Of a stretch of DNA of 64,000 bases, positions 17,864-25,633 are shown piece after piece (within the stretch, counting starts at the first letter, position 1; every line of letters begins with the position of its first letter). The notes below the pieces were generated by a model that ran no database searches, was not told where the DNA came from, and saw only the letters and a list, made by a program, of their open reading frames with translations. The DNA lies in contig NZ_JAHTKP010000009.1 of the NCBI RefSeq assembly GCF_019192735.1, positions 1-64,000 of the forward strand, given 5' to 3'. A program made the translations under genes and the position numbers. The stretch comes from Kitasatospora aureofaciens (GTDB lineage Bacteria > Actinomycetota > Actinomycetes > Streptomycetales > Streptomycetaceae).

Positions 17864-18250
17864 GTGCCCCGCATCTTCTTCAACGGCCAGGCCATGGTCG
17901 GCGGCCCGTTCCACGCCAAGGTCGCCGACGCGCTGGTCGGCCCGGCCCGCACCGCCCCCGGCTACCGCTTCTTCTCCATCGACGACGTCTGCCCGGGCCT
18001 GCTGGCCGACCCGACCGTCGAGACCGCCATCGAGGGCGAGCTGTACGACATCACCCTGGAGCACCTGCGCGACGTCATCCTCCCCGGCGAGCCGCGCGAG
18101 CTCGAACTCGGCGTGATCGAGCTCGACGACGGCTCCGCGTGCCTCTCCATGCTGCTCGCCCGCGGCGAGCTGGAGCGCGGCATCCACCGCGAGATCACCC
18201 ACCACGGCGGCTGGCGCGCCTACCTCGCCACCCTCGGGCGCACGGCCTGA
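17864..18250 (+). CDS. Allophanate hydrolase C-domain / gamma-glutamylcyclotransferase-like protein
   Basis: A 128-residue stand-alone copy of the domain found at the C-terminus of allophanate hydrolase (AtzF), which has a gamma-glutamylcyclotransferase-like fold. Seen features: FFNGQAMVGGPFHAKVADAL, APGYRFFSIDDVCPGLLAD, IEGELYDITLEHLRDVILPGEP and LELGVIELDDGSACLSMLL. The amidase half of AtzF is absent. TAAGGAG precedes GTG 17864, 184 bases after aceB in the same direction, so it may be in the same AllR-controlled unit. Its reaction is unknown; by association it could act on a ureide such as ureidoglycolate, but this is inference. Confidence 0.8.
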   Translation: MPRIFFNGQAMVGGPFHAKVADALVGPARTAPGYRFFSIDDVCPGLLADPTVETAIEGELYDITLEHLRDVILPGEPRELELGVIELDDGSACLSMLLARGELERGIHREITHHGGWRAYLATLGRTA

Positions 18251-18283
18251 CGGGCGGGGTCGGCGGCTGACGGGGGCAACTGA

Positions 18284-18362
18284 CAGTGGACAGCGAACAG
18301 CGGACAGATAACAGATGGCAACTTTCATCATCTGTTATCTGTCCGCTGTTCGCTGTCCACTG
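18284..18362. repeat. Dispersed AT-rich hairpin repeat, copy C (perfect 34-bp arms)
   Basis: Arms 18284-18317 and 18329-18362 are perfectly complementary over 34 bases around an 11-base loop. They contain CAGCGAACAG and CAGATAACAGATG. It is the most intact member of the family also seen at 4150, 10575 and 37678, and lies between convergent genes. Confidence 0.95.
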
Positions 18363-18388
18363 CTGTCTGTCGTCCGCGCCCGGGCACG

Positions 18389-18427
18389 CCACGGCCCCGA
18401 ACCCTCGCCGTGGGTTCGGGGCCGTGG
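18389..18427. terminator. Bidirectional terminator
   Basis: Perfect 16-bp arms CCACGGCCCCGAACCC and GGGTTCGGGGCCGTGG with a 7-base loop, between the convergent AtzF-like and 8-oxoguanine deaminase genes. No T-run, as is common in this group. Confidence 0.85.
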
Positions 18428-18521
18428 TCCGCGTGGCCGGCCTGGAGCGGCCGGTCGCGCGGAGTCCGGGTCACGCACCGTCCCTGGGCGGCCCGGAGCT
18501 CGAAGGGATCACACCGGAGGC

Positions 18522-19907
18522 TCAGACCGGCCGGGCCGCGAGCTCCTTGGCGGCGCGGGCGCAGTCACGGGCGATGCGGTCCTCGTTGACGGTGGTCAGC
18601 TGGCCCTTCTCGACGACGGCGTTGCCGTTGACGAAAAGGACGGCCAGCGGCGGCAGCGCGCCGAAGGTGAGGGCGGCGACCGGGTCGGCGATGGAGGAGT
18701 GCATGATGCCGTCGATCTTCCAGAGCGCGAGGTCGGCGAGCTTGCCGGGCTCGATGGAGCCGATCTCGTTGTGGCGGCCGAGCACCCGGGCGCCGCCCAT
18801 GGTGCCGAGGCGCAGCGCCTGGCGGCCGGTGAGGGCGGTGGGGTAGCCGTGGAGGCGGTTGATCAGCAGGGCGTTGCGCAGCTCGGTGCCGAGTTCGCCG
18901 GACTCGTTGGAGGCGGTGCCGTCGACGCCGAGGCCGACCGGGACGCCGGCCTTGAGCATGTCGGGCACACGGGCGATGCCGGCGGCCAGGCGGGCGTTGG
19001 AGGACGGGCAGTGGGCGACGCCGGTGCCGGTCTCGGCGAACTTGGCGATGTCGGAGTCGTTCATGTGGACGCAGTGCGCCATCCAGACGTCCTCGCCGAG
19101 CCAGCCGACGGACTCGAAGTAGTCGGTCGGGCCCATGCCGAACAGCTCCTTGCAGAACTGCTCCTCCTCGGCGGTCTCCGAGCCGTGGGTGTGCAGCCGG
19201 ACGCCCTTGCGGCGGGCGAGTTCGGCGGACTGGCGGAGCAGGTCGGTGGAGACGGAGAAGGGCGAGCAGGGCGCGATGGCGACGTGCAGCATCGAGCCGA
19301 AGGAGGCGTCGTGGTACTTGTCGACCGCGGCCTCGGAGGCGGTCAGGATGTCGTCGAGCTCCTCGACGGCGTGGTCCGGCGGCAGGCCGCCGTCCTTCTT
19401 GCTGCGGTCCATGGAGCCGCGCAGCGCGGTGAAGCGCAGGCCGAGCTCCTGGACGGCCTCGATGGAGGCGCCGAGGACGTCGCCGCCGTCCTTGGGGAAG
19501 ACGTAGTGGTGGTCGGAGGCGGTGGTGCAGCCGGACTTGAGCAGCGCGGCGGCCGAGCCCTGGCTGGCGGCGTGGACGAGCTTCTCGTCGATGCGGGCCC
19601 AGGTGGGGTAGAGGGCGACCAGCCAGTCGAAGAGGATGTTGTCCTGGGCGAGGCCGCGGGTGATCCACTGGTAGAAGTGGTGGTGGGTGTTGACCAGGCC
19701 GGGGGTGACGAGGTGGCCCTCGCCGTTGATCCGGCGCACCACGTTGTCCAGCCACTGCGGGGCGGGGCCGTTGCCGACCGACTCGATCTTGTTGCCGAGG
19801 ATGACGACGTGGCCGCGGGCGTACTCGGTGTCGTCGGCGTCGACCGTCGCGATGGCGACGTTCTCGATGACGATCCGCTGGTCGGCGGGTGGGGGCTGGA
19901 CTGCCAT
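18522..19907 (-). CDS. 8-oxoguanine/guanine deaminase-type amidohydrolase
   Basis: A 461-residue amidohydrolase of the 8-oxoguanine deaminase group. Metal ligands are visible in LVNTHHHFYQ (His75, His77), RLHTHGSE, MAHCVHMND and GLGVDGTASNE (Asp). 8-Oxoguanine deaminase makes urate directly from 8-oxoguanine; related enzymes make xanthine from guanine. Lying last in a urate operon, either product feeds the pathway. RBS-like GGAGTAAC lies just before the ATG (19907). It follows the permease gene by 82 bases on the same strand. The wide metal-site conservation makes it surely active, while the exact purine substrate needs assay. Confidence 0.9.
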   Translation of the reverse strand: MAVQPPPADQRIVIENVAIATVDADDTEYARGHVVILGNKIESVGNGPAPQWLDNVVRRINGEGHLVTPGLVNTHHHFYQWITRGLAQDNILFDWLVALYPTWARIDEKLVHAASQGSAAALLKSGCTTASDHHYVFPKDGGDVLGASIEAVQELGLRFTALRGSMDRSKKDGGLPPDHAVEELDDILTASEAAVDKYHDASFGSMLHVAIAPCSPFSVSTDLLRQSAELARRKGVRLHTHGSETAEEEQFCKELFGMGPTDYFESVGWLGEDVWMAHCVHMNDSDIAKFAETGTGVAHCPSSNARLAAGIARVPDMLKAGVPVGLGVDGTASNESGELGTELRNALLINRLHGYPTALTGRQALRLGTMGGARVLGRHNEIGSIEPGKLADLALWKIDGIMHSSIADPVAALTFGALPPLAVLFVNGNAVVEKGQLTTVNEDRIARDCARAAKELAARPV

Positions 19908-19989
19908 GGTGTTACTCCTATGGGGGAGGGCCGGGAGAGGCGTCCGCCGCGCGGTGTTTGCAGAGCGGCGTGCGCCTCTCCCGGGCCGA

Positions 19990-21468
19990 TCAGGACGGTG
20001 TCGCCGTCGGCACCGTCGCGCCGGGTTCCTCGCCGGTGGCGGACCGGCGGGCGGCTCCGACGTGGTGGAAGAGCAGGTTGAGCAGGACGGCCATCACGGT
20101 GCCGGCCGAGATCCCGGAGTGCATCAGGGTGCGGACGGCCTCCGGGAAGGAGTCGTAGAAGGTCGGCACGGCGATCGGGACGATGCCGACGCCGAGCGCG
20201 ACGGACACCAGGATGGTGTGCGAGCTGGACTCCATACCGGCCTCCGCGAGGGTGCGGATGCCGCTCGCCGCGACCGTGCCGAAGAGCACGATCCCGGCGC
20301 CGCCCAGGACGGGCTGCGGCACCAGGGAGACGACCGACCCGAGCACGGGGAAGAGCCCGAGCAGGATCAGGATGCCTCCGCCGGCCGCGACCACGTAGCG
20401 GCTGCGGATCTTCGTCAGCGCGACCAGCCCGATGTTCTGGGCGAAGGCGCTGGCGGCGAAGCCGTTGAAGACCGGGCTGAGCGCGGTGGCCAGGCCGTCG
20501 GCGCGCAGGCCGGCGGCGAGCGTGGGTTCGTCGGCCTCGCGCTCGACGATCTTGCCGAGGGCGAGCATGTCGGCGGTGGACTCGGTCATCGAGACCACCA
20601 TGACGATGCAGAGCGAGATGATCGCGGCGGCGTCGAACTGGGGCGCGCCGAAGTGGAACGGGGAGGGGAGCGCGAAGATCTTCGCGTCCTTGACCGCGCC
20701 GAAGTCGGCCAGACCCAGCGGGAAGGCGATCAGGGTGCCGATCGCCAGGCCGACGAGCAGGGAGAGCTGCTGCCAGAAGCCGCGCAGCAGCCGGTTGCAG
20801 AGCACCACCGCGGCGAGGGTGATCGCGGCGAGGCCGATGGCCCGCATGGAGCCGTAACCGGGCGCGGACGGCGAGCCGCCGCGCGCCCAGTTCACCGCCA
20901 CCGGGAGCAGGGACACCCCGATGAGGGTGATCACGGTGCCCTGGACGACCGGCGGGAAGAACCTGATGAGCTTGCAGAAGTACGGCGCCGCGAGGAAGCA
21001 CAGGACCCCCGCGACGATCACCGCGCCGAAGATCACCGGGAGGGCGTCCTTCGGTCCCCCTGTTCTGTCGATAGAGCCCTTGGCGATGGCGATCATGGGC
21101 GCGACGCCGGCGAACGAGACGCCGTTCACGAACGGCAGCCGCGCGCCGATCTTCCAGAAGCCGAGGGTCTGGAGCAGGGTGGCCAGTCCGGCGGTGAACA
21201 GGCTGGCCGAGATGAGCAGGGCGAGTTCGGTGGGGGAGAGCCCCACGCCGGCGCCGACGATGAGCGGGGGTGCGACGACTCCCGCGTACATCGCGGCGAC
21301 GTGCTGCAGTCCGGTGGAGACGAGCTTCACCGGGGACAGCAACTCGTCCACGGGGTGGATCTCCGGCCCGGACGGCCTGCCGGGGAGGTTGGGAGGCGTG
21401 CCGTCCGGGCCGGGGGTTCTTGCTGGGGTGGAACCGCCGTCGTTGGTGCTGGTGTTGCTGGGTGCCAT
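19990..21468 (-). CDS. NCS2 family xanthine/uric acid permease
   Basis: A 492-residue nucleobase:cation symporter with about 12-14 transmembrane segments. The NCS2 signature lies in SAFAQNIGLVALTKIRSRYVV, the Q-N-x-G form with T-K seen in xanthine and urate carriers. Substrate-site glutamates appear in VVSMTESTADM. The N-terminus (about 40 residues) is a Pro/Gly-rich cytoplasmic tail; GAGGGG lies before ATG 21468. It sits between urate oxidase and the deaminase in the same operon, so uric acid or xanthine uptake is its most likely job, making external purines available as nitrogen source. Confidence 0.92.
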   Translation of the reverse strand: MAPSNTSTNDGGSTPARTPGPDGTPPNLPGRPSGPEIHPVDELLSPVKLVSTGLQHVAAMYAGVVAPPLIVGAGVGLSPTELALLISASLFTAGLATLLQTLGFWKIGARLPFVNGVSFAGVAPMIAIAKGSIDRTGGPKDALPVIFGAVIVAGVLCFLAAPYFCKLIRFFPPVVQGTVITLIGVSLLPVAVNWARGGSPSAPGYGSMRAIGLAAITLAAVVLCNRLLRGFWQQLSLLVGLAIGTLIAFPLGLADFGAVKDAKIFALPSPFHFGAPQFDAAAIISLCIVMVVSMTESTADMLALGKIVEREADEPTLAAGLRADGLATALSPVFNGFAASAFAQNIGLVALTKIRSRYVVAAGGGILILLGLFPVLGSVVSLVPQPVLGGAGIVLFGTVAASGIRTLAEAGMESSSHTILVSVALGVGIVPIAVPTFYDSFPEAVRTLMHSGISAGTVMAVLLNLLFHHVGAARRSATGEEPGATVPTATPS

Positions 21469-21747
21469 GTCGAGCCCCTCTTGTGCCCGTGGCTCCCGGC
21501 GCGCCCGTGGCGCTGGAGTCTGGCGCGTACTTTCCTGGCCGAGGGCGGGACGGCGGTGCAAGAGTCCCTCGGCCGGCCTCTCCAGTGCCCCGGGCCGGCC
21601 GCCGCGAGGCAGACACGAACTCCGGTGGGTGGGGGTGGAGAAACAGGTGGTGCGGGTGTTACCGGTACTGCTGCCCGCCCGGACTCGGCCGGCCACAGGG
21701 GGCCGGAGGGTGCGGCGATTCCGGGCGGTGTTCATGGGGTGGGGGGG

Positions 21748-22668
21748 TCAGACGACCGGGATGACCGGGACGACGCCCTCGCGGTGCACGGTGCCCTCGA
21801 TCAGGCCGTACATGCGGTCCGCGGCGTAGTAGACCTCGTTGTCGTTCTTGAGGCCGAACGGCTCCAGGTCGACGAGGAAGTGGTGCTTGTTGGGCAGCTC
21901 CAGGCGGACCTCGTCCACCTCGGCCCGGTTGTTGAGGACCCGGGTGCCCATCGCGTGCAGGGTCTGCTGCAGCGAGTAGGAGTAGGTCTCGGCGAAGGCC
22001 TCCAGCAGGTGCCGCTTCACGTGGCTGTAGGAGCGGTTCCAGTTGGGCTGGGCCTCGTCGTCCTTGCCGCTGTAGCCGTACTTCCAACGGGCCGTCACCT
22101 GGGTGGCGAGGATCCGGTCGTAGGCTTCCTGCAGGGTGGTGTACTTGTCCTTGATGTAGCCCCAGAACTCCGAGTTGGTGGAGTTCATGACGATGAGGTC
22201 CTTGAGGCCGGAGATGACCTGGACGGTCTCGCCGTCGTAGACGATCTCGGTGGTGCGGGTCTCCTGGCCCTGGCGGACGAAGGAGTGGCCGACCTCCTCG
22301 GAGCCGATGAAGCGGGCCGAGTTGTCCGGGGTCTTGATCCGGTCCCAGGCGTACTCCTCGATCCGGATGCGGGCGCTGTGGACAACGCCGCGCTCGGTGT
22401 CGTCGACGAAGTGGCGCGCCAGGATGATGCCGAAGGCCTCGGCCGACTCGATCCCGTGCTCCTTGGCGAAGGCGTACACGGTGTTCTTGGTCGTGTCGGT
22501 GGGGAGGCAGTTGGCGTTGGACCCGGTGAGGTGGACGTCCTCGAACTCGCCCTGGAGGGAGACCGAGACGTTCAGGTCCTTGATCTCGTGCCGGGTGGAG
22601 TCGCGGTAGACGCGTACGATGCGGTTCTCCGCCTTGCCGTACTGGTTCTGACCGAGCACGTGGGCCAT
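21748..22668 (-). CDS. uox: Urate oxidase (uricase)
   Basis: A 306-residue cofactor-free uricase converting urate to 5-hydroxyisourate with production of H2O2. The N-terminal strand has YGKAENRIVRVYRD with the catalytic Lys; the second T-fold contains LPTDTTKNTVYAFAKEHG with the catalytic Thr. Late features SNSEFWGYIKDKYT-like (NSTNSEFWGYIKDKYTTLQE) and PNKHHFLVDLEPFGL are classical. The C-terminus lacks the peroxisomal signal of eukaryotic enzymes, as expected. It follows the HIU hydrolase gene by 31 bases. Hydrogen peroxide from this step explains the catalase gene in the same island. Confidence 0.97.
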   Translation of the reverse strand: MAHVLGQNQYGKAENRIVRVYRDSTRHEIKDLNVSVSLQGEFEDVHLTGSNANCLPTDTTKNTVYAFAKEHGIESAEAFGIILARHFVDDTERGVVHSARIRIEEYAWDRIKTPDNSARFIGSEEVGHSFVRQGQETRTTEIVYDGETVQVISGLKDLIVMNSTNSEFWGYIKDKYTTLQEAYDRILATQVTARWKYGYSGKDDEAQPNWNRSYSHVKRHLLEAFAETYSYSLQQTLHAMGTRVLNNRAEVDEVRLELPNKHHFLVDLEPFGLKNDNEVYYAADRMYGLIEGTVHREGVVPVIPVV

Positions 22669-22699
22669 GACTTGGCTCCTAAGCTTCCAGGTCGGTCTA

Positions 22700-23035
22700 C
22701 TAGCTTCCGCGGTAGACCGAGTATCCGAACGGGTTCAGCAGCAGCGGCACGTGGTAGTGGTGCTGCGCGGGCGCGACCGTGAAGACGATCGAGACCTCGG
22801 GGAAGAACGGCGTCTCCGCGGACTTGAGCGCGTAGTAGGCGCTCGTGTCGAAGAGCAGCCGGACGACCGAGCCCGCCTCCACGGCCGGCAGGTCCTTGGC
22901 CCGGCCGTCGGAGTCCGTGGCGGAGGTGCCGAGCACCTTCCAGCCACCCTCGGTGTGCAGTGCGAGCTCGACCGGGACACCCTCGGCCGGGCGGCCGAGG
23001 CTGGTGTCGAGCACGTGGGTGGAGATGCCAGTCAT
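22700..23035 (-). CDS. uraH: 5-Hydroxyisourate hydrolase
   Basis: A 111-residue transthyretin-related protein that opens 5-hydroxyisourate to OHCU. The N-terminal active-site motif is STHVLDTSLGRPA, and the diagnostic C-terminal tetrapeptide YRGS closes the protein after LNPFGYSVYRGS. His in HHYHVPLLL and Arg in the middle complete the site known for the family. Length is typical. It lies second in the urate operon, between OHCU decarboxylase and urate oxidase, which matches the order of the reactions. Upstream, 115 bases contain two small palindromes that may give the gene its own promoter. Confidence 0.96.
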   Translation of the reverse strand: MTGISTHVLDTSLGRPAEGVPVELALHTEGGWKVLGTSATDSDGRAKDLPAVEAGSVVRLLFDTSAYYALKSAETPFFPEVSIVFTVAPAQHHYHVPLLLNPFGYSVYRGS

Positions 23036-23088
23036 GGGTGAAGTGACCTTACTGATGGCAGATATGATGGTGCGTCGACGAATGCCGA

Positions 23089-23154
23089 CTGAACGTCAGA
23101 ATCGAAGCGAAACGCCCCGAGGGAGGGGCGAACAACGAACTGACGATACGTCAG
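23089..23154. promoter_or_regulatory. Two CTGA-type palindromes and a GC hairpin inside the urate operon
   Basis: CTGAACGTCAG (23089-23099) and CTGACGATACGTCAG (23140-23154, overlapping the uraD stop) flank the hairpin CGCCCC-N6-GGGGCG. Possible internal operator or attenuator; no match to the AllR box. Confidence 0.4.
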
Positions 23155-23654
23155 GACTCGTCGAGCAGCCGGTTGATGCGGATGTCGTTGATCTTGCGCA
23201 GCTCGCCCCGGACGATCTCCGCCTCGGTGGCGGGGTCGCTGGGGTGGCGCTCGCGCAGGGCGGCGAGCATGGTGGCCGCGGTACGGCCGGTCGCGCAGAT
23301 CAGGAACACGTGGCCGAACTTCGCCTCGTAGGCGGCGTTGGCCTCGTGCAGTTCGTCGAGGAGCGCTCGGTCCACGCCCTGGATGCCGGCCTGCTCCCGC
23401 TCGGAGGTGGCGTCGCCCGCCTTGGGCTTGCCGATCCGGGCGTGGCCGGCCATCGCGTCGTGCAGGTCGGCGACCGTCAGCGCCGCCATCGCCGCCGCGT
23501 TGGCGGCGAGCAGGGCGCTGCGGTCGGACCAGGGCTTGGCCTCCGCGACGGCGGCGGCCCAGCGGGGGCTGGAGCAGATCTCCAGCAGGATCGCCTCCAG
23601 CTCGGCGGCGTCGGCCGCGGCCAGGGCGTCAAGGGCGTGGGGGTGGTTGGTCAC
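23151..23654 (-). CDS. uraD: OHCU decarboxylase
   Basis: A 167-residue 2-oxo-4-hydroxy-4-carboxy-5-ureidoimidazoline decarboxylase, which forms (S)-allantoin. The catalytic His is His71 in AGHARIGKP; EICSSPRWAAAVAEAKPW, the Ser/Glu-rich SEREQAGIQG and FGHVFLICATGRTA are also conserved. The GTG at 23654 has a perfect AGGAGGT nearby, so the longer open frame upstream is not used. It opens the leftward operon uraD-uraH-uox-permease-deaminase, and the TCAAC-N5-GTTGA box at 23714-23728 sits 60 bases upstream of the start. Confidence 0.95.
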   Translation of the reverse strand: MTNHPHALDALAAADAAELEAILLEICSSPRWAAAVAEAKPWSDRSALLAANAAAMAALTVADLHDAMAGHARIGKPKAGDATSEREQAGIQGVDRALLDELHEANAAYEAKFGHVFLICATGRTAATMLAALRERHPSDPATEAEIVRGELRKINDIRINRLLDES

Positions 23655-23713
23655 AGGTGGACCTCCTGAAGAGTGGTGCCACCCGCACAAGCTAGATCGA
23701 CCCCACCCGGCCG

Positions 23714-23728
23714 TCAACACTTTGTTGA
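23714..23728. promoter_or_regulatory. Candidate AllR box 2 (urate operon)
   Basis: TCAAC-ACTTT-GTTGA lies 60 bases upstream of the uraD start and probably overlaps the promoter of the five-gene urate operon. Confidence 0.7.
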
Positions 23729-23901
23729 ACGGTTGGTGGTTACGTTTTGGACCGGCCCCCGTTGCCGGGCCGTTTCGTGTGCGATTCGCCAAGTGTGCCC
23801 CGCCGGGGGCTGGTCCAGACTGGCCGCACCGGCGGGGTTCACCCGATCGGCAGGTCCTCCGTACAAGAAGGCCTACCGCGAGAGCCGCGACAAGGCCCGA
23901 C

Positions 23902-24282
23902 TCAGGAGGTCTTCGAGCCGTCCTGGCGGTTGAGGTAGTTGTACACGGTGAAGCGGCTGACGCCGAGCGCCGAGGCGACCGTCTCCACCCCGTGGCGGAC
24001 GGTGAAGGCGCCGCGCTCCTCCAGGAGGGCGACGACCCGCTGCTTCTCCCAGCGGTCCAGCTCGGCCAGCGGGCGGCCGTCGAACTGGCGGGTCATCTCG
24101 GCCAGCAGCCGGTCCAGCGCGCTGCTCAGGTGCGGCAGCCGGACGGCGAGCGCCGGGGCGCCCTCCCACTCCAGGACGACGTCCTCGGCCTTCGCCTCCT
24201 CCAGCCTGACGGGCGTCGCGCCGATCGCGTCCAGCAGTGGCTTTATCGCGGCGGCGAGCGGGTGTTCCACGTGCTCGGTCAC
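23902..24282 (-). CDS. Helix-turn-helix protein of the purine island
   Basis: A 126-residue protein. The first 70 residues have no recognised domain; the C-terminus is a Fis/PucR-like helix-turn-helix, VETVASALGVSRFTVYNYLN at about 99-118, preceded by RWEKQRVVALLEERGAFTVRHG. It resembles the DNA-binding tail of PucR regulators without their sensor domains. It overlaps the stop of the small thiamine-binding-type gene (ATGA), so the two are co-translated. It could be a second, local regulator of purine use. Conserved Streptomyces uricase clusters often carry a small HTH gene, but its role is not established. Confidence 0.82.
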   Translation of the reverse strand: MTEHVEHPLAAAIKPLLDAIGATPVRLEEAKAEDVVLEWEGAPALAVRLPHLSSALDRLLAEMTRQFDGRPLAELDRWEKQRVVALLEERGAFTVRHGVETVASALGVSRFTVYNYLNRQDGSKTS

Positions 24283-24524
24283 GGCGTACCGCCCTCCTCG
24301 CCCAGCACGCTGACCTGGACCGAGATCCGGGTCGCGCCGGCGTCCAGGGTCTCCCGGAGCAGCCTGGTCACCGCGGCGAGGACCTGCTCGGCCTCGCCCT
24401 CGGCACCGGTCCCGAACGGGCCGACCGAGACGGCCAGGCCGGCCTCGTCGACCACCTTGCGGGCCGTCGCGGCGTGCTCGGGGAACGTGTCCAGTTCGAA
24501 CGGTTCTGTCGTGAACTCCACCAT
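24279..24524 (-). CDS. Thiamine-binding-type (MTH1187/YkoF) small protein
   Basis: An 81-residue protein resembling the MTH1187/YkoF thiamine-binding fold. The diagnostic stretch is VSVGPFGTGAEGEAEQVLAAV, parallel to the family's vGPxgTxxEG pattern; the start MVEFTTEPFEL and the end TRISVQVSVL give the flanking strands of a ferredoxin-like fold. The ATG at 24524 has AGGTG seven bases upstream and was preferred over GTG 24533, which lacks a ribosome site. It is translationally coupled to the HTH gene. Ligand and role are unknown; by context it could bind a heterocycle other than thiamine, which is inference. Confidence 0.65.
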   Translation of the reverse strand: MVEFTTEPFELDTFPEHAATARKVVDEAGLAVSVGPFGTGAEGEAEQVLAAVTRLLRETLDAGATRISVQVSVLGEEGGTP

Positions 24525-24623
24525 CAATCGCACCTGCTCACTGTAGCGAGCGGGGGTCGGGCGGGGCAGGGGCTGGTCGATCGAACAGGCGAGGACCTGG
24601 TCGGCGGAGGTTTCCGGTCTTCT

Positions 24624-24638
24624 TCAACAAATTGTTGC
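24624..24638. promoter_or_regulatory. Candidate AllR box 3 (hyi and divergent pair)
   Basis: TCAAC-AAATT-GTTGC, one mismatch to the dyad, lies about 100 bases from both the rightward hyi start and the leftward thiamine-binding-type gene, so it could control both. Confidence 0.65.
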
Positions 24639-24746
24639 GGCGGCCTTGACAGTCGCTCGGCGGTCCGGAGATGCTTCCACCAAGCAGAATCCCTCTTCCG
24701 GATCGTGGAAGTTGAGGATGTCGGAAGAGAGTGAGAGGTGATTGAC

Positions 24747-25583
24747 GTGACGGCCGCTTCCCAGCACAGCTTCACGGTCAACCTGTCGATCCTGTTCAGC
24801 GAGCTGCCGCTGCTGGAGCGCCCGGCCGCGGCCGCCGCCGCCGGCTTCACCGCCGGTGAGCTGTGGTGGCCCTTCGGCGAGGAGCACAGCCCGTCCGAGG
24901 CCGAGCTGGACGCGCTCCGCAAGGCCTTCACCGACGCGGGCGTGCAGCTCACCGGCCTCAACTTCCTGGACGACCTGAGCAAGGGCGCCCGAGGTACGGT
25001 CTCGGTACCGTCCGAGAAGGACCGGTTCCGCGCCAACGTCCCGGTCGCCGCGGAGCTCGCCGCCTCGCTCGGCACCAAGGCGCTCAACGCGCTGTACGGC
25101 AACCGGATCGAGGGCGTCGACCCGGCCGAGCAGGACGAACTCGCGCTGGAGAACCTGGTGCTGGCCGCGAAGGCCGCGCACGGGATCGGCGCGATCCTGC
25201 TGATCGAGGCCCTGAACGTGGTCGAGTCCCCGGACTACCCGCTGGTCTCCGCGGGCGCCGCGGTCGAGATCGTCGACAAGGTCAACGCCGCCACCGGCCT
25301 GGGCAACGCGAAGTTCCTCTGCGACCTGTACCACCTGGCCAAGAACGGTGAGGACCTGGCGGCCGTCATCGACACCTGTGCCGACCGCTTCGGCCACGTG
25401 CAGATCGCCGACAACCCCGGCCGCAACGAGCCCGGCACCGGCGAGCTGGACTTCGAGGACCTGTTCGCCCGGCTCACCGCCGCCGGCTACACCGGCCCGA
25501 TCGGCCTGGAGTACCGCCCCTCCACCGGCGTCAGCGCCGACAGCTTCGGGTGGCTTCCGCGCGAGCACCGCGCCGCGAAGTAA
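24747..25583 (+). CDS. hyi: Hydroxypyruvate isomerase
   Basis: A 278-residue TIM-barrel isomerase interconverting hydroxypyruvate and tartronate semialdehyde in the glycerate branch of glyoxylate use. Features: NLSILFSELPLLERPAAAAAAGF at the start, LLIEALNVVESPDYPL (catalytic Glu), CDLYHLAKNGEDLA, HVQIADNPGRNEPGTGEL (metal site) and GPIGLEYRPSTGVSADSFGWL. GTG 24747 was chosen with GAGAGG eight bases upstream; GTG 24738 would add MID. It begins a unit with glxR. A box of the AllR type and a possible -35 (TTGACA at 24646) precede it. Confidence 0.93.
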   Translation: MTAASQHSFTVNLSILFSELPLLERPAAAAAAGFTAGELWWPFGEEHSPSEAELDALRKAFTDAGVQLTGLNFLDDLSKGARGTVSVPSEKDRFRANVPVAAELAASLGTKALNALYGNRIEGVDPAEQDELALENLVLAAKAAHGIGAILLIEALNVVESPDYPLVSAGAAVEIVDKVNAATGLGNAKFLCDLYHLAKNGEDLAAVIDTCADRFGHVQIADNPGRNEPGTGELDFEDLFARLTAAGYTGPIGLEYRPSTGVSADSFGWLPREHRAAK

Positions 25584-25633
25584 GCCCCCACGCCACGCCA
25601 AGCCCACCCCCCTACGCACAAAGGAACGACGCG

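Noticed and set aside
19687..22782. Long plus-strand frame over the urate operon
   Set aside because: Antisense to permease, urate oxidase and deaminase, all clearly coding on the minus strand.
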